A DNA stretch of 64,000 bases from G963675935 sp963803125 (lineage in GTDB: Bacteria; Planctomycetota; Planctomycetia; Pirellulales; Thermoguttaceae). The position numbers were made by a program, and so were the translations under genes. The stretch is from the NCBI GenBank assembly GCA_963803125.1, contig CAWDLR010000004.1:496001-560000 (forward strand), written 5' to 3'. Each line of letters opens with the position of its first letter. The first letter of the stretch is position 1. A model generated the notes under the pieces. It ran no database searches. It was not told the DNA's origin and saw nothing but the letters and a program-made list of their open reading frames with translations. This document shows positions 52,532 to 61,771 of this stretch, piece by piece.

Positions 52532-54181
52532 TCAGGTGCTCACCCGCCAGCGCTTGTTGAACAGCCAGAGGATCGAGCCCAGGATCGCCAGGTTGAAGAG
52601 CGCGTAGAACGCCAGGTAGCCGCAGAACACCGGCCAGTTGGCCGTGATCGCCGGGCCCGTCGGCCCACCGACCGTCTGCGACGCCTGCGGCAGTTGCAGC
52701 GGCAGGCTGAACGACGCCGCGAACGGACTGGTGAACGTCAGGCGATCGATGCTGGCCGTCGCGGGAGAACCCTGAAACAGCAGGTGCGCGAACCAATCGA
52801 CCACCAACGGCACGCCGTATAACGCCAGGATCACCACGTAGGTGCTCATCATGCTCACCGTCGTCTTGCGGAAGATCACCGAGCAGAACAGCGCGGTCAC
52901 GGTCGTGGTCAGGCTGCTCAGCGTGATGATCGCCACGTAGCCGAACATCGTCGGCATGTCGGCCCAATAGGTCCACGGCGGCAGCAGGCAGGCCAGAAGC
53001 AGCGGCCAGACCAGGAAACTGGTCAGCACCATCGAAACCCGCAGCCCCGAGAAGAGCTTGCCCCAGAGGATCTGCCAGGGCGAGAGGATCGTGGTCAGCA
53101 GCAGCTCCAGCGTCTCGCGTTCGCGCTCGCTGGTGACCGCCCCCGCCGAAAAGACCGGCCCGACCAGCATGTTGAACAAGAGTACGTACGAGGCGTACCA
53201 GGGGGCCATCGACGGCGCCATGTACATGCAGCCGGCCATCAGGAAAAGCGACAGGCACATGCTCAACTGGATCACCAACCGCAGCATCAGCGTCCCCTGG
53301 CCGAACAGTTCGCTCCGCATCTCCTTGTCGTAGACCGGATTCAGCCCGTCCGCCATGAAGTCCGTCCGCTTGGCCGGGGCGAAGAGTTTGTCGGGAAACT
53401 GGTCGCTGCGGATGACCATGCCCACCGCCTTCCGCTGCTCCATGTCGGGATCGACCACCTCCTTGGCCTCGGCGCCGACGTCGGGCGGGCGCAGCAACCG
53501 CTGGGTGACGGCGAGAAACAGCACCACGCAGACCGCGGCGCAGCCGCCGGGAATCACGAACGTCAACACCACCAGCCGGAAGGCCGCCTCCTGCTCGAAG
53601 AGCTTGTAGAACAACACGCCGAAGAGCACCATCGGCAGGATGATCAGATACGAGACGACCAGCGAGGCGATGGTGCGGGTGAAGCGGCTGCTGGCCGCGA
53701 TGCAGATCATGCCGAACATTATGACCGAGGCCGCCATCGCCAAATACGTCGCCAGCACTTCGTAGAGCGAGATGCCCCCCAGCGGCAAGCAGAGCATCAC
53801 GATCGGCAGCGAGGCGAACACCAACACGGCCAGATGGCTCAACGAGGCCAGCAGTTTGCCCACGACGATCGCCCCCGGCCTTAACGGGCTGGCCAGCAGC
53901 ATCTCGTAAGTCCGCCGCTCCTTCTCGCCGGTGATCGTGCCGGCCGCAAAACTCGGGGCCATCAGCGACAGCAGCACGTATTGGCTGAGAAAGAAGAGAT
54001 TGACCAGTTTCCGCGCTTCCGGCGGGCTGCTGCTCAGATCAAGCCGATCGCTGCTCGGCCAGGCCGCATAGACCACCGCCGCCAGCATCGCCACGTACGC
54101 AAACAGCAGCACGAACCCGCGGAACATGCGGAGGTTGACCAGCAGTTCGCGTTGCAGGACGGGGTTTTCTAGGAGGTACAT
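52532..54181 (-). CDS. ABC-2 type transporter permease
   Basis: The 549-residue protein has two similar halves, each with about six membrane segments. Both contain the coupling pattern E-R-(R/E)-T-(Y/L)-E-x-L-L-x-(S/T)-x-L-x-P-x-x-I/Q-(V/L)-x-G-K-L (TGEKERRTYEMLLASPLRPG and TSERERETLELLLTTILSPW), typical of ABC-2 permease domains fused in tandem. Its probable ATPase is encoded at 56734-57660, separated by the restriction-modification genes. The start is seven bases after the methyltransferase stop. Confidence 0.9.
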   Translation of the reverse strand: MYLLENPVLQRELLVNLRMFRGFVLLFAYVAMLAAVVYAAWPSSDRLDLSSSPPEARKLVNLFFLSQYVLLSLMAPSFAAGTITGEKERRTYEMLLASPLRPGAIVVGKLLASLSHLAVLVFASLPIVMLCLPLGGISLYEVLATYLAMAASVIMFGMICIAASSRFTRTIASLVVSYLIILPMVLFGVLFYKLFEQEAAFRLVVLTFVIPGGCAAVCVVLFLAVTQRLLRPPDVGAEAKEVVDPDMEQRKAVGMVIRSDQFPDKLFAPAKRTDFMADGLNPVYDKEMRSELFGQGTLMLRLVIQLSMCLSLFLMAGCMYMAPSMAPWYASYVLLFNMLVGPVFSAGAVTSERERETLELLLTTILSPWQILWGKLFSGLRVSMVLTSFLVWPLLLACLLPPWTYWADMPTMFGYVAIITLSSLTTTVTALFCSVIFRKTTVSMMSTYVVILALYGVPLVVDWFAHLLFQGSPATASIDRLTFTSPFAASFSLPLQLPQASQTVGGPTGPAITANWPVFCGYLAFYALFNLAILGSILWLFNKRWRVST

Positions 54182-54187
54182 GATTTC

Positions 54188-55726
54188 TCAGAAAAGGCTT
54201 CGCTGTTGCGCCATGCTGACTTCCAATACTTCGGCGAGTCCATCGGCGGGGAGTCTCATCAGTTCGGCAGGCTCCATCTTGTAAAGGCCGCCCCCATAGA
54301 CTCGCCCCTCGCTCACAAAGTGCTCGGGATGGATTGCTCGTAGTGCGTCAAACACGCCTTCGGCCTTTTTTCGCAGCATTGGAGCAATGTAACTTCTCGG
54401 ATAGAGCAGTAGGTATACATTGGCAGCCGTGGCTTGTGACCGGTTCAGTATGAATCGGAAGGGCCTTTTCAGGGATCGTCCCATATAGGTACAGAGAAAC
54501 GGGGCCGGCTCGCGCTTCTCTTGCGAGTACCAAGGGCAGCGCCGACTAGCCAAGTATCCCTCGTGGACGCCTCGTTTTCTCCCGTCTTCCAGGTACGCGG
54601 CGAATCGAGGCCACTTTTCTCGGATCGTCTGCTCATCCAATCCACAATCGATCAGGGCGAGCTGCCGTTCGAGCGTCGGCCAACCGTCGGGATCGGCCTT
54701 GATAATTTCCTGCTTCAGGAAGCGGGGGCTTGGAAGGATTGGACGCACGCAGGCGCTCGGCACACCGAAGTCACGAAGCCTTTCCCGCGGCACGATAAAG
54801 AAATCATTGTTGCCCGTTGCTAAGCCGCGTTTCACCACAAAGAAATCGCCGAGCGTCGTCGAAGAGGTCTTGAGCCGATGGCCACCCTGACGCGGAAACG
54901 CAGTCCATTTTTTGGCAGCCCGCAACTCTTCGAGCGAGGCCGTTGCCGTTTTGGCCGGCGCCTTTAGCGTTCCGCCATAGGAAAAAACCACAGCGTGGTC
55001 TTCCTTCGGCTTGCGTTTCTCGAAAATGACGATGGCGGAAGACACCAAGGCGTCATCGAATTGGACGTCGGACGGGCAAAACCGATGTATCTGCAACAAG
55101 CAAACCCTGTCGATCAGATACCGTTTGATCTCGTCCCCGTAGTTTACGTCCATGAACTCCGAGGGAATCAACCAAGCCGCCAGACCGCGGTCTGCAAGCC
55201 AATCATGAGCAATCAACAAGAAGTAGCAGTACAGACCGGCCAAGCCGCTTAGCCGCAGCCCAGTGGCGTTTTCGGCTAATTCACGCAGCCTCACCTTCTC
55301 CGCTGCGGCCAAGTGGTGATGGCGAACGTAGGGCGGATTGGTCAACACAACGTCGTAAATCGGCTCGGGTTTCTGTCTGGTGAAGTCCCCTTGTACCACT
55401 TGCAAGCCTTGTCGCCCCCAAATTGTCTTTGCCGCTTCCGCGAACGATCTATCCAACTCTATCCCTGTTGCGGCCGCTATCCGCTGCTTTGGAAAGGTTT
55501 GAACGAAGGCGCCAAAAAACGAGCCCGTGCCCACGGCGGGATCCAGGAAGCGGAAACCATGCTTGTGGCGTCGCAGTTTGTCCCAGCAGTACAGAGCGAT
55601 GTCGAGAGACAGGGCGGGGGGAGTGGCGAACTGGCCCCACCGATTTCGCTCTTTTGCCGTCTTTAGGCGATCAAGCCTGCTTTGTTCCGTCAACCGCGAG
55701 GCTTCCGCTTCGAGTATTGCCGTCAT
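54188..55726 (-). CDS. Adenine-specific DNA methyltransferase of a XamI-like restriction-modification system
   Basis: The 512-residue class I N6-adenine methyltransferase has the SAM-binding motif LDPAVGTGSFF (61-71), IELDRSF (acidic ligand of SAM) and the catalytic NPPY (130-133). The C-terminal target-recognition part has no further signature. It starts three bases after the XamI-like endonuclease gene and should protect the same sites. Codon choice is more AT-rich than in the flanking transporter genes, a sign of transfer. Confidence 0.9.
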   Translation of the reverse strand: MTAILEAEASRLTEQSRLDRLKTAKERNRWGQFATPPALSLDIALYCWDKLRRHKHGFRFLDPAVGTGSFFGAFVQTFPKQRIAAATGIELDRSFAEAAKTIWGRQGLQVVQGDFTRQKPEPIYDVVLTNPPYVRHHHLAAAEKVRLRELAENATGLRLSGLAGLYCYFLLIAHDWLADRGLAAWLIPSEFMDVNYGDEIKRYLIDRVCLLQIHRFCPSDVQFDDALVSSAIVIFEKRKPKEDHAVVFSYGGTLKAPAKTATASLEELRAAKKWTAFPRQGGHRLKTSSTTLGDFFVVKRGLATGNNDFFIVPRERLRDFGVPSACVRPILPSPRFLKQEIIKADPDGWPTLERQLALIDCGLDEQTIREKWPRFAAYLEDGRKRGVHEGYLASRRCPWYSQEKREPAPFLCTYMGRSLKRPFRFILNRSQATAANVYLLLYPRSYIAPMLRKKAEGVFDALRAIHPEHFVSEGRVYGGGLYKMEPAELMRLPADGLAEVLEVSMAQQRSLF

Positions 55727-55729
55727 TTT

Positions 55730-56683
55730 CTAAATCCCGAATTGTTCAAGGTCCTCGATACGATGCTCCCATACCCAATCAATGCCATCGGCGGCCTCGT
55801 AACCCAAGTATCCGCTGTCGAAATAGCCACAGAGAAAGACGATATAACAGACATCTTCTCCAAAAGTCACCTTGAGTTGACTGATCTTCTTCGCCTCTTC
55901 CTTTCGCCTCTTGTTGGTGTTCGTGAAGTCGCCTGCTGATTTGGCCTCGACCATTATCGGCAGCCGGTTAGCACGCAAAACATGCGGCTGAATCAGGACA
56001 TCCACGGACACGATGACCTTGTGCTCGCCGCTTCCAGTCACGACCGGGTAATGGAACGTGAACGTTCCGGGCGTCATAGTCTCCAGTGGAGCATTTGGCG
56101 GATGTGGCTTCTTGGTGTAACTCTTCCCTACCAAGTAGTTCCCAATTACGTTGAACTGACGTTTTTCTTGGGCATTCCTGACAATCGGATTGCTGACCGC
56201 CCCTGTTAACCTGTCGGCCACAATCGTCGACGCCCGGTGTCTTTCCGCCTTTGTTGGCGGCCTCCGGGCGGGAATCCACGTGAAAATGTCAGGATCAAGG
56301 AGCCTGCCGACAACGTCAACTATCCGAGCCAGATGTTCATGTCGCGACTGGTCCGGCATTCGCGCCGACAACACGCCTTTTGCCATGCTTTTCACGAGAT
56401 TCTTGTCAACGCCGGCAAGCCCGATGAGCCTGTCCACCGCCAGTGGCGGACAACACGACATGCGGAGCGTCGAGAGTACCTCCGGGTAAGCCACCAAAAG
56501 ATCGGCCGACAAGTTTCGCATATCGTTGCTATCGAGGATCGCCTTCTCCACAATCTTCGTCACCTTCGTCCGCGAATCTCGGAACGCCCTTGGCGCGAAC
56601 TTCATGAACCACTTGTTGTAATGATCAACGGAAGCTTGCGTATCTTGTTTCCAGAGATGGGGTTTATCGCGGTTTACGGCCAT
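55730..56683 (-). CDS. XamI-family type II restriction endonuclease
   Basis: The 317-residue protein resembles XamI (recognition GTCGAC, an isoschizomer of SalI). It has DKPHLWKQDTQASVDHYNKWFMKFAPRAFRDSR at the N-terminus, a long helical middle, and a PD-(D/E)XK-like core near the C-terminus (VSVDVLIQPHVLRANRLPIMVEAKSAGD with D...E-A-K). The order endonuclease-methyltransferase is typical. The site specificity is inferred from the family; GTCGAC does occur in this window (for example at 1154-1159), as expected if it is methylated. Confidence 0.82.
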   Translation of the reverse strand: MAVNRDKPHLWKQDTQASVDHYNKWFMKFAPRAFRDSRTKVTKIVEKAILDSNDMRNLSADLLVAYPEVLSTLRMSCCPPLAVDRLIGLAGVDKNLVKSMAKGVLSARMPDQSRHEHLARIVDVVGRLLDPDIFTWIPARRPPTKAERHRASTIVADRLTGAVSNPIVRNAQEKRQFNVIGNYLVGKSYTKKPHPPNAPLETMTPGTFTFHYPVVTGSGEHKVIVSVDVLIQPHVLRANRLPIMVEAKSAGDFTNTNKRRKEEAKKISQLKVTFGEDVCYIVFLCGYFDSGYLGYEAADGIDWVWEHRIEDLEQFGI

Positions 56684-56733
56684 TTGAGTTTCTCTGGGTT
56701 GTCGGTTTCCAGATCCTTGCTTGCGGACACATT

Positions 56734-57660
56734 CTACGCCACCGCTCCTTTCGTTACCATCATAAACACGTCCTCCAGCGTCGGCTCTTTCTCGGCGAAG
56801 GAGCTGACGCGGACGCCGCCGGCGAGGAGTCGTTCCAGGATCGCGGCGGCCTGCTGGTCGTCGGCGGCAAGCTCGACGGTGACGTGGTTGTTCTCGATCT
56901 GCACGTCGCGGGTTTCGGGCTGGCTGCGGAGGATCGAGACGCCGGCCTCCATGTTCTCCAGGAACTTGATCCGCACGATGCGGTTTCGCTGAATGCGATG
57001 ATAAACTTCGTCGATCGGGCCGGACATCAAGAGCTTGCCGCGCTCGATGATGCCGATCGAGGTGCAGCAGTCGGCCAACTCGGTGAGGATGTGGCTGGAG
57101 ATCAGGATCGTCTTGCCCATCCGCCGCAATTCCTTCAAGAGCGCCTTGACCTCGATGCGGGCCCGCGGGTCGAGGCCGCTGGCGGGCTCGTCGAGGATTA
57201 GCACCGGCGGGTCGTGTACCAACGTCTTGGCCAGGCAGAGCCGCTGCTTCATGCCGCGGGAGAGGCTGTTGACGAACGCCTCGCGCTTGCCGCCCAGATC
57301 GAGCAGGTCGAGCACGTCGGCGACCACCTGCCGCCGCCGGCTGCGGGGAATCTGATAGGCCACGGCAAAAAAGTCCAAGAACTCCCAGACCTTCATGCCG
57401 TCGTAGACGCCGAAGTTGTCGGGCATGTAGCCGACGCTGCGGCGGACGCCCAGCGGGTCTTTGCTCACGCGATGGCCGTTGACCATGCCGTCGCCGCCGC
57501 TGGCTTTCAGCAGCGTGGCCAGGAAGCGGATCGTGGTGCTCTTGCCCGCCCCGTTGGGACCGATGAAGCCGAACATCTCGCCGGGCTCGATCTTTAGCGA
57601 GAGGTTATCGACGGCCAACAGATCGCCGTAACGTTTGGTGAAATTGAGCAGTTCGATCAT
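56734..57660 (-). CDS. ABC transporter ATP-binding protein
   Basis: The 308-residue ATPase has Walker A GPNGAGKSTT, Q-loop region VGYMPDNFGVYDG, signature SLSRGMKQRL (divergent), Walker B VLILDEPASGLD and switch His in SSHIL. The C-terminal 80 residues are an accessory domain found in ABC-2 exporter ATPases (ERLLAGGVRVSSFAEKEPTLEDVFMMVT). ATG 57660 overlaps the stop of the upstream gene (ATGA). Its natural partner is the permease at 52532-54181. Confidence 0.95.
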   Translation of the reverse strand: MIELLNFTKRYGDLLAVDNLSLKIEPGEMFGFIGPNGAGKSTTIRFLATLLKASGGDGMVNGHRVSKDPLGVRRSVGYMPDNFGVYDGMKVWEFLDFFAVAYQIPRSRRRQVVADVLDLLDLGGKREAFVNSLSRGMKQRLCLAKTLVHDPPVLILDEPASGLDPRARIEVKALLKELRRMGKTILISSHILTELADCCTSIGIIERGKLLMSGPIDEVYHRIQRNRIVRIKFLENMEAGVSILRSQPETRDVQIENNHVTVELAADDQQAAAILERLLAGGVRVSSFAEKEPTLEDVFMMVTKGAVA

Positions 57661-60158
57661 GGAGTGTTCCTGAGATTCTTGTCCGGTTCAGGCGGGTCGC
57701 CGAGGCCGTAATCGAGGTGGGCGATGACCACGGTGCCGCGGCGGACCTGCGGCGCCGCCGGCTTGATCGACAGGCCCGGCAGGTCGTCGGTCGACCAGCC
57801 GATCAAGCGGACTTCGCCGGCATCGAGGTTCAGAGGATCTTGTGCGAGAACGAGCAGGTTGTGCAGGCTCAACGCTCCCGCCGCGGCATTCGACGCGCTG
57901 AGGGGCGACCGCTCGCGCTGGGCGGCCCAGAGCGATTTGGCGGCATCGGACGGGTCGAGGGCGTTCCACTGGGCGGGGGCTTCGGCAGAGTCAGTGGATT
58001 CAGTGGGCACTGAAGTGCCCACTCCTTGTGAGTTGCCTGCGCGGATGGGAATGCTGGTCGCTCCGGCGGGCACGTTGCCGATCCACACCTCTTCGACTCC
58101 GAAAGGGGTTTTCCGCAACAGGCCCACGCCGTGCAAGTTCAGCTTGGATCGGTTGAGCAGCTTCCACTCGTTGTCTCCCTGTTTGACCAGCGAGATGCCG
58201 CCGCCGAGATCGCGCATCTCTTCGCTGTGGACCAGGCCGGTCGAGTTGGAGTTGACCGGAAAGCCCGAGAGGGTCACCTGGTCGCCGCGGCGGCAGGTCA
58301 GTTTCGAGATTTGCGGCCCGAGTAGGCCGGGAGTTGCCCGTTGGCCGAGGGTCGGAAACGGCAAGATCGCCGCGCCAGGATCGTCGGATTGGAGATTGTA
58401 GTACGTGGTCAACGAAGTATAGAGGGCGTTGTAACGGGCGACGTGGGCGCGGGGATGGTCGCCCTGCAATTCGGCCACGGCCAGCTCGGTTTGCAGGCGG
58501 ACGAAGCCGATGTCGAGCTGCGCCAGGCGAATGACCGTGCCGGTGCAGATGATGGCGATCAGCGGCGCGGCGACCCAGGCCCATTCCACTCGCCCCAGCC
58601 CGCGGAAGATCATCCAATTGACCGGCACCAGCACGATCAGATAGACCGCCATGACCCAGATGACAAAGGCGCGGTTGGGGATTTCGATGCGGGCGGCCCT
58701 GACCAGCGTTTCGCGGGCGGACTTGGCCACATCGTTGAAGTCGTTCCACGCCGCCACGCCCGGGGCGGCAGGCATGTCTTCGCCCATCAAAGTGTCGTTT
58801 TCTTCCGGAGGCAAATTGGGTTCGTCCTGCCGCGGCGTTGGAGTTCTATCGGCGCCGTAAGCGCTGAAGGGGACGCCGGCGTCGCGGGCGAAATAGCGCA
58901 AGCCGGTGATCCGCCCGGCGTCGAAGCGGTCAACGCGGTCGGCCCATCGCAGCAGCGGCTCTCCGTCGCTGCCGGTGGCGTAGCTCCGCGGCGGATGGCG
59001 AAGCAGCATCGCGCTGAAGACTTCGTCGCGTCCGGGCCAATCGACGAACTCGCGTTCCGACAAGCGGAAGGCGGAGACGACGACCCGCCCGCGGCCGACG
59101 CGGCGTTCGGCCAGCAGTTCGCCGCTGCCGGGCACGGATTCGGCCTGCGGCTGTTTTTGCAGGCGAACGCCGCTCCACGCCCGCGCCGGCCGCAGCGGCC
59201 GAATCGCCTTGCCCGAAAAGGCGTTCAACTCCTGAAGCTCGGCCGGGCCCAACTTGCGAACGCCGGCGGAGATCGCGGGCAGATAGGGGGCCAGGAAACT
59301 GTCGCGAAGCGTGTCGAGCGTGTCGGGGCCGCTGAGGATCAACTGCCCGCCCCAGTGCAGCCAATCGAGCATCGCCTGCTGCTGCGCCGCGTCCAGGGCG
59401 GTGGGCGCCGCATCGTCCCACAAGACGCAGGCGATGCTGGTCCACTGGTTGGCGTGCGACGGCAGCCGCGGCCGCCGATCGGTCCCAAGCATCGCAACCT
59501 GGTAGTACAAGTACGGATTCCTGTTCCTGTCGTTGTGGAATGTGCTCGGCGGCGTGACCGAATCGAGCGACTCGACGTACTTGTATGCGTCCGGCGTTCG
59601 CGCCAAGACGACGAAGTGATATTGCCAGGAGGGCATGAGCTCCATCAGCTTTTCGGGTGGAAACTCGACGACGTGGCGGCCGCCCTGGCCGGCGTTGAAA
59701 CTGTAGGTGGCCGCGGCGGTCTTGCCGCCCGGGGGAATGAATATCGCCGATTCGAGCGACTTGGTCTGCTTTTTCGGCAGCGCCATGTCGCGGCAGATCG
59801 ACAGGCTGAAAGGCGTGTCGGCGATCGGCAGCGGCGTGCCGGAGCTGTCGGTCGCGGCCAGTTCCAATTCGCCGACAAAATCGAAGTGGTTGGCCTTGGC
59901 GTCTTCCAGCGCCACGCAGGTCCAATGGCCGGGCTTGGCGTACCATCCGAACACCGGCCGGCCGAGCGGTGGCCGCGAGAGGAGGTGGCAGTTGATATCG
60001 AAGTCGGGCTTGTTGCGTTCTTCCTCCTCTTTCTTCCGCTGCAACTCCTCCTTTTCGATCTCTTCGGCCGTCTTCGGGGGCGTGCGGCGACATCCGCCGC
60101 AGCCGGGCAGAAACGCGACGAGGGTCAGCAGCAACGCGAGCCAAACCAGCCGTGTCAT
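57657..60158 (-). CDS. Large lipoprotein with C-terminal membrane helices in the ABC operon
   Basis: The 833-residue protein starts at ATG 60158 (GGAGAG upstream) with a signal and lipobox FLPGC (Cys20). A Glu/Lys-rich stretch follows, then a long exported beta-rich region with a ThuA-like patch near 220-300 (ALDAAQQQAMLDWLHWGGQLILSGPD). Membrane segments appear near 510-570 (FVIWVMAVYLIVLVPVNWMIF, VAAPLIAIICTGTVI). This pattern resembles proteins adjoining ABC-2 gliding or export transporters. Residues about 712-718 (GVGTSVP) are encoded by the palindrome at 58003-58022. It is translationally coupled to the ATPase gene. Confidence 0.78.
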   Translation of the reverse strand: MTRLVWLALLLTLVAFLPGCGGCRRTPPKTAEEIEKEELQRKKEEEERNKPDFDINCHLLSRPPLGRPVFGWYAKPGHWTCVALEDAKANHFDFVGELELAATDSSGTPLPIADTPFSLSICRDMALPKKQTKSLESAIFIPPGGKTAAATYSFNAGQGGRHVVEFPPEKLMELMPSWQYHFVVLARTPDAYKYVESLDSVTPPSTFHNDRNRNPYLYYQVAMLGTDRRPRLPSHANQWTSIACVLWDDAAPTALDAAQQQAMLDWLHWGGQLILSGPDTLDTLRDSFLAPYLPAISAGVRKLGPAELQELNAFSGKAIRPLRPARAWSGVRLQKQPQAESVPGSGELLAERRVGRGRVVVSAFRLSEREFVDWPGRDEVFSAMLLRHPPRSYATGSDGEPLLRWADRVDRFDAGRITGLRYFARDAGVPFSAYGADRTPTPRQDEPNLPPEENDTLMGEDMPAAPGVAAWNDFNDVAKSARETLVRAARIEIPNRAFVIWVMAVYLIVLVPVNWMIFRGLGRVEWAWVAAPLIAIICTGTVIRLAQLDIGFVRLQTELAVAELQGDHPRAHVARYNALYTSLTTYYNLQSDDPGAAILPFPTLGQRATPGLLGPQISKLTCRRGDQVTLSGFPVNSNSTGLVHSEEMRDLGGGISLVKQGDNEWKLLNRSKLNLHGVGLLRKTPFGVEEVWIGNVPAGATSIPIRAGNSQGVGTSVPTESTDSAEAPAQWNALDPSDAAKSLWAAQRERSPLSASNAAAGALSLHNLLVLAQDPLNLDAGEVRLIGWSTDDLPGLSIKPAAPQVRRGTVVIAHLDYGLGDPPEPDKNLRNTP
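58003..58022. repeat. Palindrome GTGGGCACT-GA-AGTGCCCAC inside the lipoprotein gene
   Basis: This is a 9-bp inverted repeat of the CTGGGCACT-NN-AGTGCCCAG family seen at 38518-38827, with a changed outer pair. It is translated in frame as part of GVGTSVPTES. Copies in two different genes and two intergenic positions show that the family moves into coding DNA. Confidence 0.7.
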
Positions 60159-60543
60159 GCGTCTCTCCATTCCGCGCGGAAACGACGCCCAGTATACCAT
60201 CTCTCCGACCCGTTGCCCACGGCCCGTTGGGGCTATCGCCTCGACACTCCCGACCCTGCAAGGGAGAGAGAAGCGGCGGTTTGGGCAAGCCCAGCGTCAC
60301 TTCTCTTGTTTGCGGGCAATCTTGCCGCCAGAATTGCACGTTATGCCGAAGCTGCCGGTGATGCCACCCCTACCCGGCCTGCCCGGCTGTGGTATGTTTT
60401 GCATGGACCAGCGAAGGTAGGTCCCGCCTGCCGGGCGGGACTCTAGGGACACAGCAGCGCACACGTCCCGCCCGGCAGGCGGGACCTACTAATGAGTGCC
60501 AGCCGCGTCGCGGCGAACCATGCTCGGCAAGCGATCCAGTGCA
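60159..60543. other. Divergent intergenic region between the ABC operon and the glycosyltransferase genes
   Basis: No gene fits. Promoters for the minus-strand operon starting at 60158 and for the plus-strand gene at 60544 must be here but no clear boxes are seen. The strong inverted repeat at 60417-60489 occupies the part nearest the glycosyltransferase gene. Confidence 0.5.
60417..60489. repeat. Perfect 25-bp inverted repeat (GTAGGTCCCGCCTGCCGGGC family)
   Basis: Arms 60417-60441 and 60465-60489 are exact reverse complements separated by 23 bases. Each arm contains the palindromic core GTCCCGCCTGCCGGGCGGGAC. It lies about 55 bases upstream of the glycosyltransferase ATG and would form a large hairpin in its leader RNA. 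Confidence 0.88.
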
Positions 60544-61767
60544 ATGCCTAAGATCCTAAGCATCAACAACTACCACTATCGCCGCGGCGGCTCGGACGTC
60601 GTCTACTTCGACCATGCCGCGCTGATGGTGGAACTCGGCTGGGAGAACGGCTTCTTCGCGATGAAGCACCCGAAGAACCTGCCGACGCCCTGGTCCAGGT
60701 TTTTCGTCGAGGAGATCGAGTTTGGGCACGCCTATTCACTGCCGGCCAAGGCGGCGATGGCGGCCAAGGTTGTATATTCCTGCGAAGCCCGCCGCAAGCT
60801 CCGCCGCCTGCTGGCCGAGTTTCCCGCCGACGTGGCCCATCTGCATTGCATCTATCATCATCTTTCGCCGGCGATCATTCCCGTCCTCTGCCGGGCGGGC
60901 GTCCCGGTGGTGATGACCGCCCACGATCTGAAAATCGCCTGTCCGGCCTACAAGATGTTCAACCGGACCGGAATCTGCGAGCGCTGCAAGCGGGGCAATT
61001 TCCTCAACGTCGTGCGGCATCGCTGCATCAGAAATTCCCTGGCCGCCAGCGCGATCGTGGCTGTCGAGACCGGCCTGCACCGCCTGCTAAGGACTTATAG
61101 CAAGCTGAGCAAGATCGTCGTGCCCAGCCGCTTCTTTTTGCAGAAGTTTGTCGAATGGGGATGGCCGGCGGAGACCTTCGTTTACATTCCCAACTTCGTC
61201 GACGCCAAACAGTTCGAGCCCAATTTCGAGCCGGGCAGCTATTTCGTCTATTGCGGGCGATTGTCGCCGGAAAAAGGGGTGGCGACGCTCCTCCGCGCGG
61301 CGAAAACGGCCGGGACGCCGCTGAAAATCGTCGGCGCCGGCCCGATGGAGAGCGAACTCAAATTGCTCCAGCAGGAATTGTGCGGAGATGTCGAATTCCT
61401 GGGCTACCGCTGCGGCGGCGAACTGCACGACCTAATCCGCGGTGCGCGGGCCGTCGTTTTGCCGTCCGAATGGTACGAAAACGCGCCGATGAACGTGTTG
61501 GAGAGCTTCGCCCTGGGCAAACCGGTGATCGGCGCATGCATCGGCGGCATTCCCGAAATCGTGATCGACGGCCAAACCGGCTGGACGTTTGAGAGCGGCA
61601 ATGCCGATGAATTGGCCGATCTATTGCGGCAGGTGGCCGCCGAGCCGAACGGCCGGATCGAGCAGATGGGACGCGATTCGCGGTCGTTCGTCGAGACCCA
61701 TTTTTCCCGCGGCGGGTACGCCGAGGCGATGCTTGCCCTTTATGCCGACCTGGGCGTGAGGAGTTAA
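60544..61767 (+). CDS. Glycosyltransferase family 4 (GT-B)
   Basis: The 407-residue enzyme has the GT-B two-domain layout. The N-terminal domain starts MPKILSINNYHYRRGGSDVV (donor/acceptor loop RGG), then VMTAHDLKIACPAYKMF and two Cys in RTGICERCKRGNF; the C-terminal domain has FVYCGRLSPEKGV, LKIVGAGP, the E-x7-E-type nucleotide-sugar motif in LPSEWYENAPMNVLESFALGKPVIG and GIPEIV. It should transfer a sugar in polysaccharide synthesis; donor unknown. The next gene starts four bases after the stop, so the two form an operon. Confidence 0.93.
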   Translation: MPKILSINNYHYRRGGSDVVYFDHAALMVELGWENGFFAMKHPKNLPTPWSRFFVEEIEFGHAYSLPAKAAMAAKVVYSCEARRKLRRLLAEFPADVAHLHCIYHHLSPAIIPVLCRAGVPVVMTAHDLKIACPAYKMFNRTGICERCKRGNFLNVVRHRCIRNSLAASAIVAVETGLHRLLRTYSKLSKIVVPSRFFLQKFVEWGWPAETFVYIPNFVDAKQFEPNFEPGSYFVYCGRLSPEKGVATLLRAAKTAGTPLKIVGAGPMESELKLLQQELCGDVEFLGYRCGGELHDLIRGARAVVLPSEWYENAPMNVLESFALGKPVIGACIGGIPEIVIDGQTGWTFESGNADELADLLRQVAAEPNGRIEQMGRDSRSFVETHFSRGGYAEAMLALYADLGVRS

Positions 61768-61771
61768 TCGG

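Noticed and set aside
58341..60446. Long open frame on the plus strand opposite the lipoprotein gene
   Set aside because: It is a shadow of the minus-strand gene, which has a lipobox, membrane segments and ATGA coupling to the ATPase gene.
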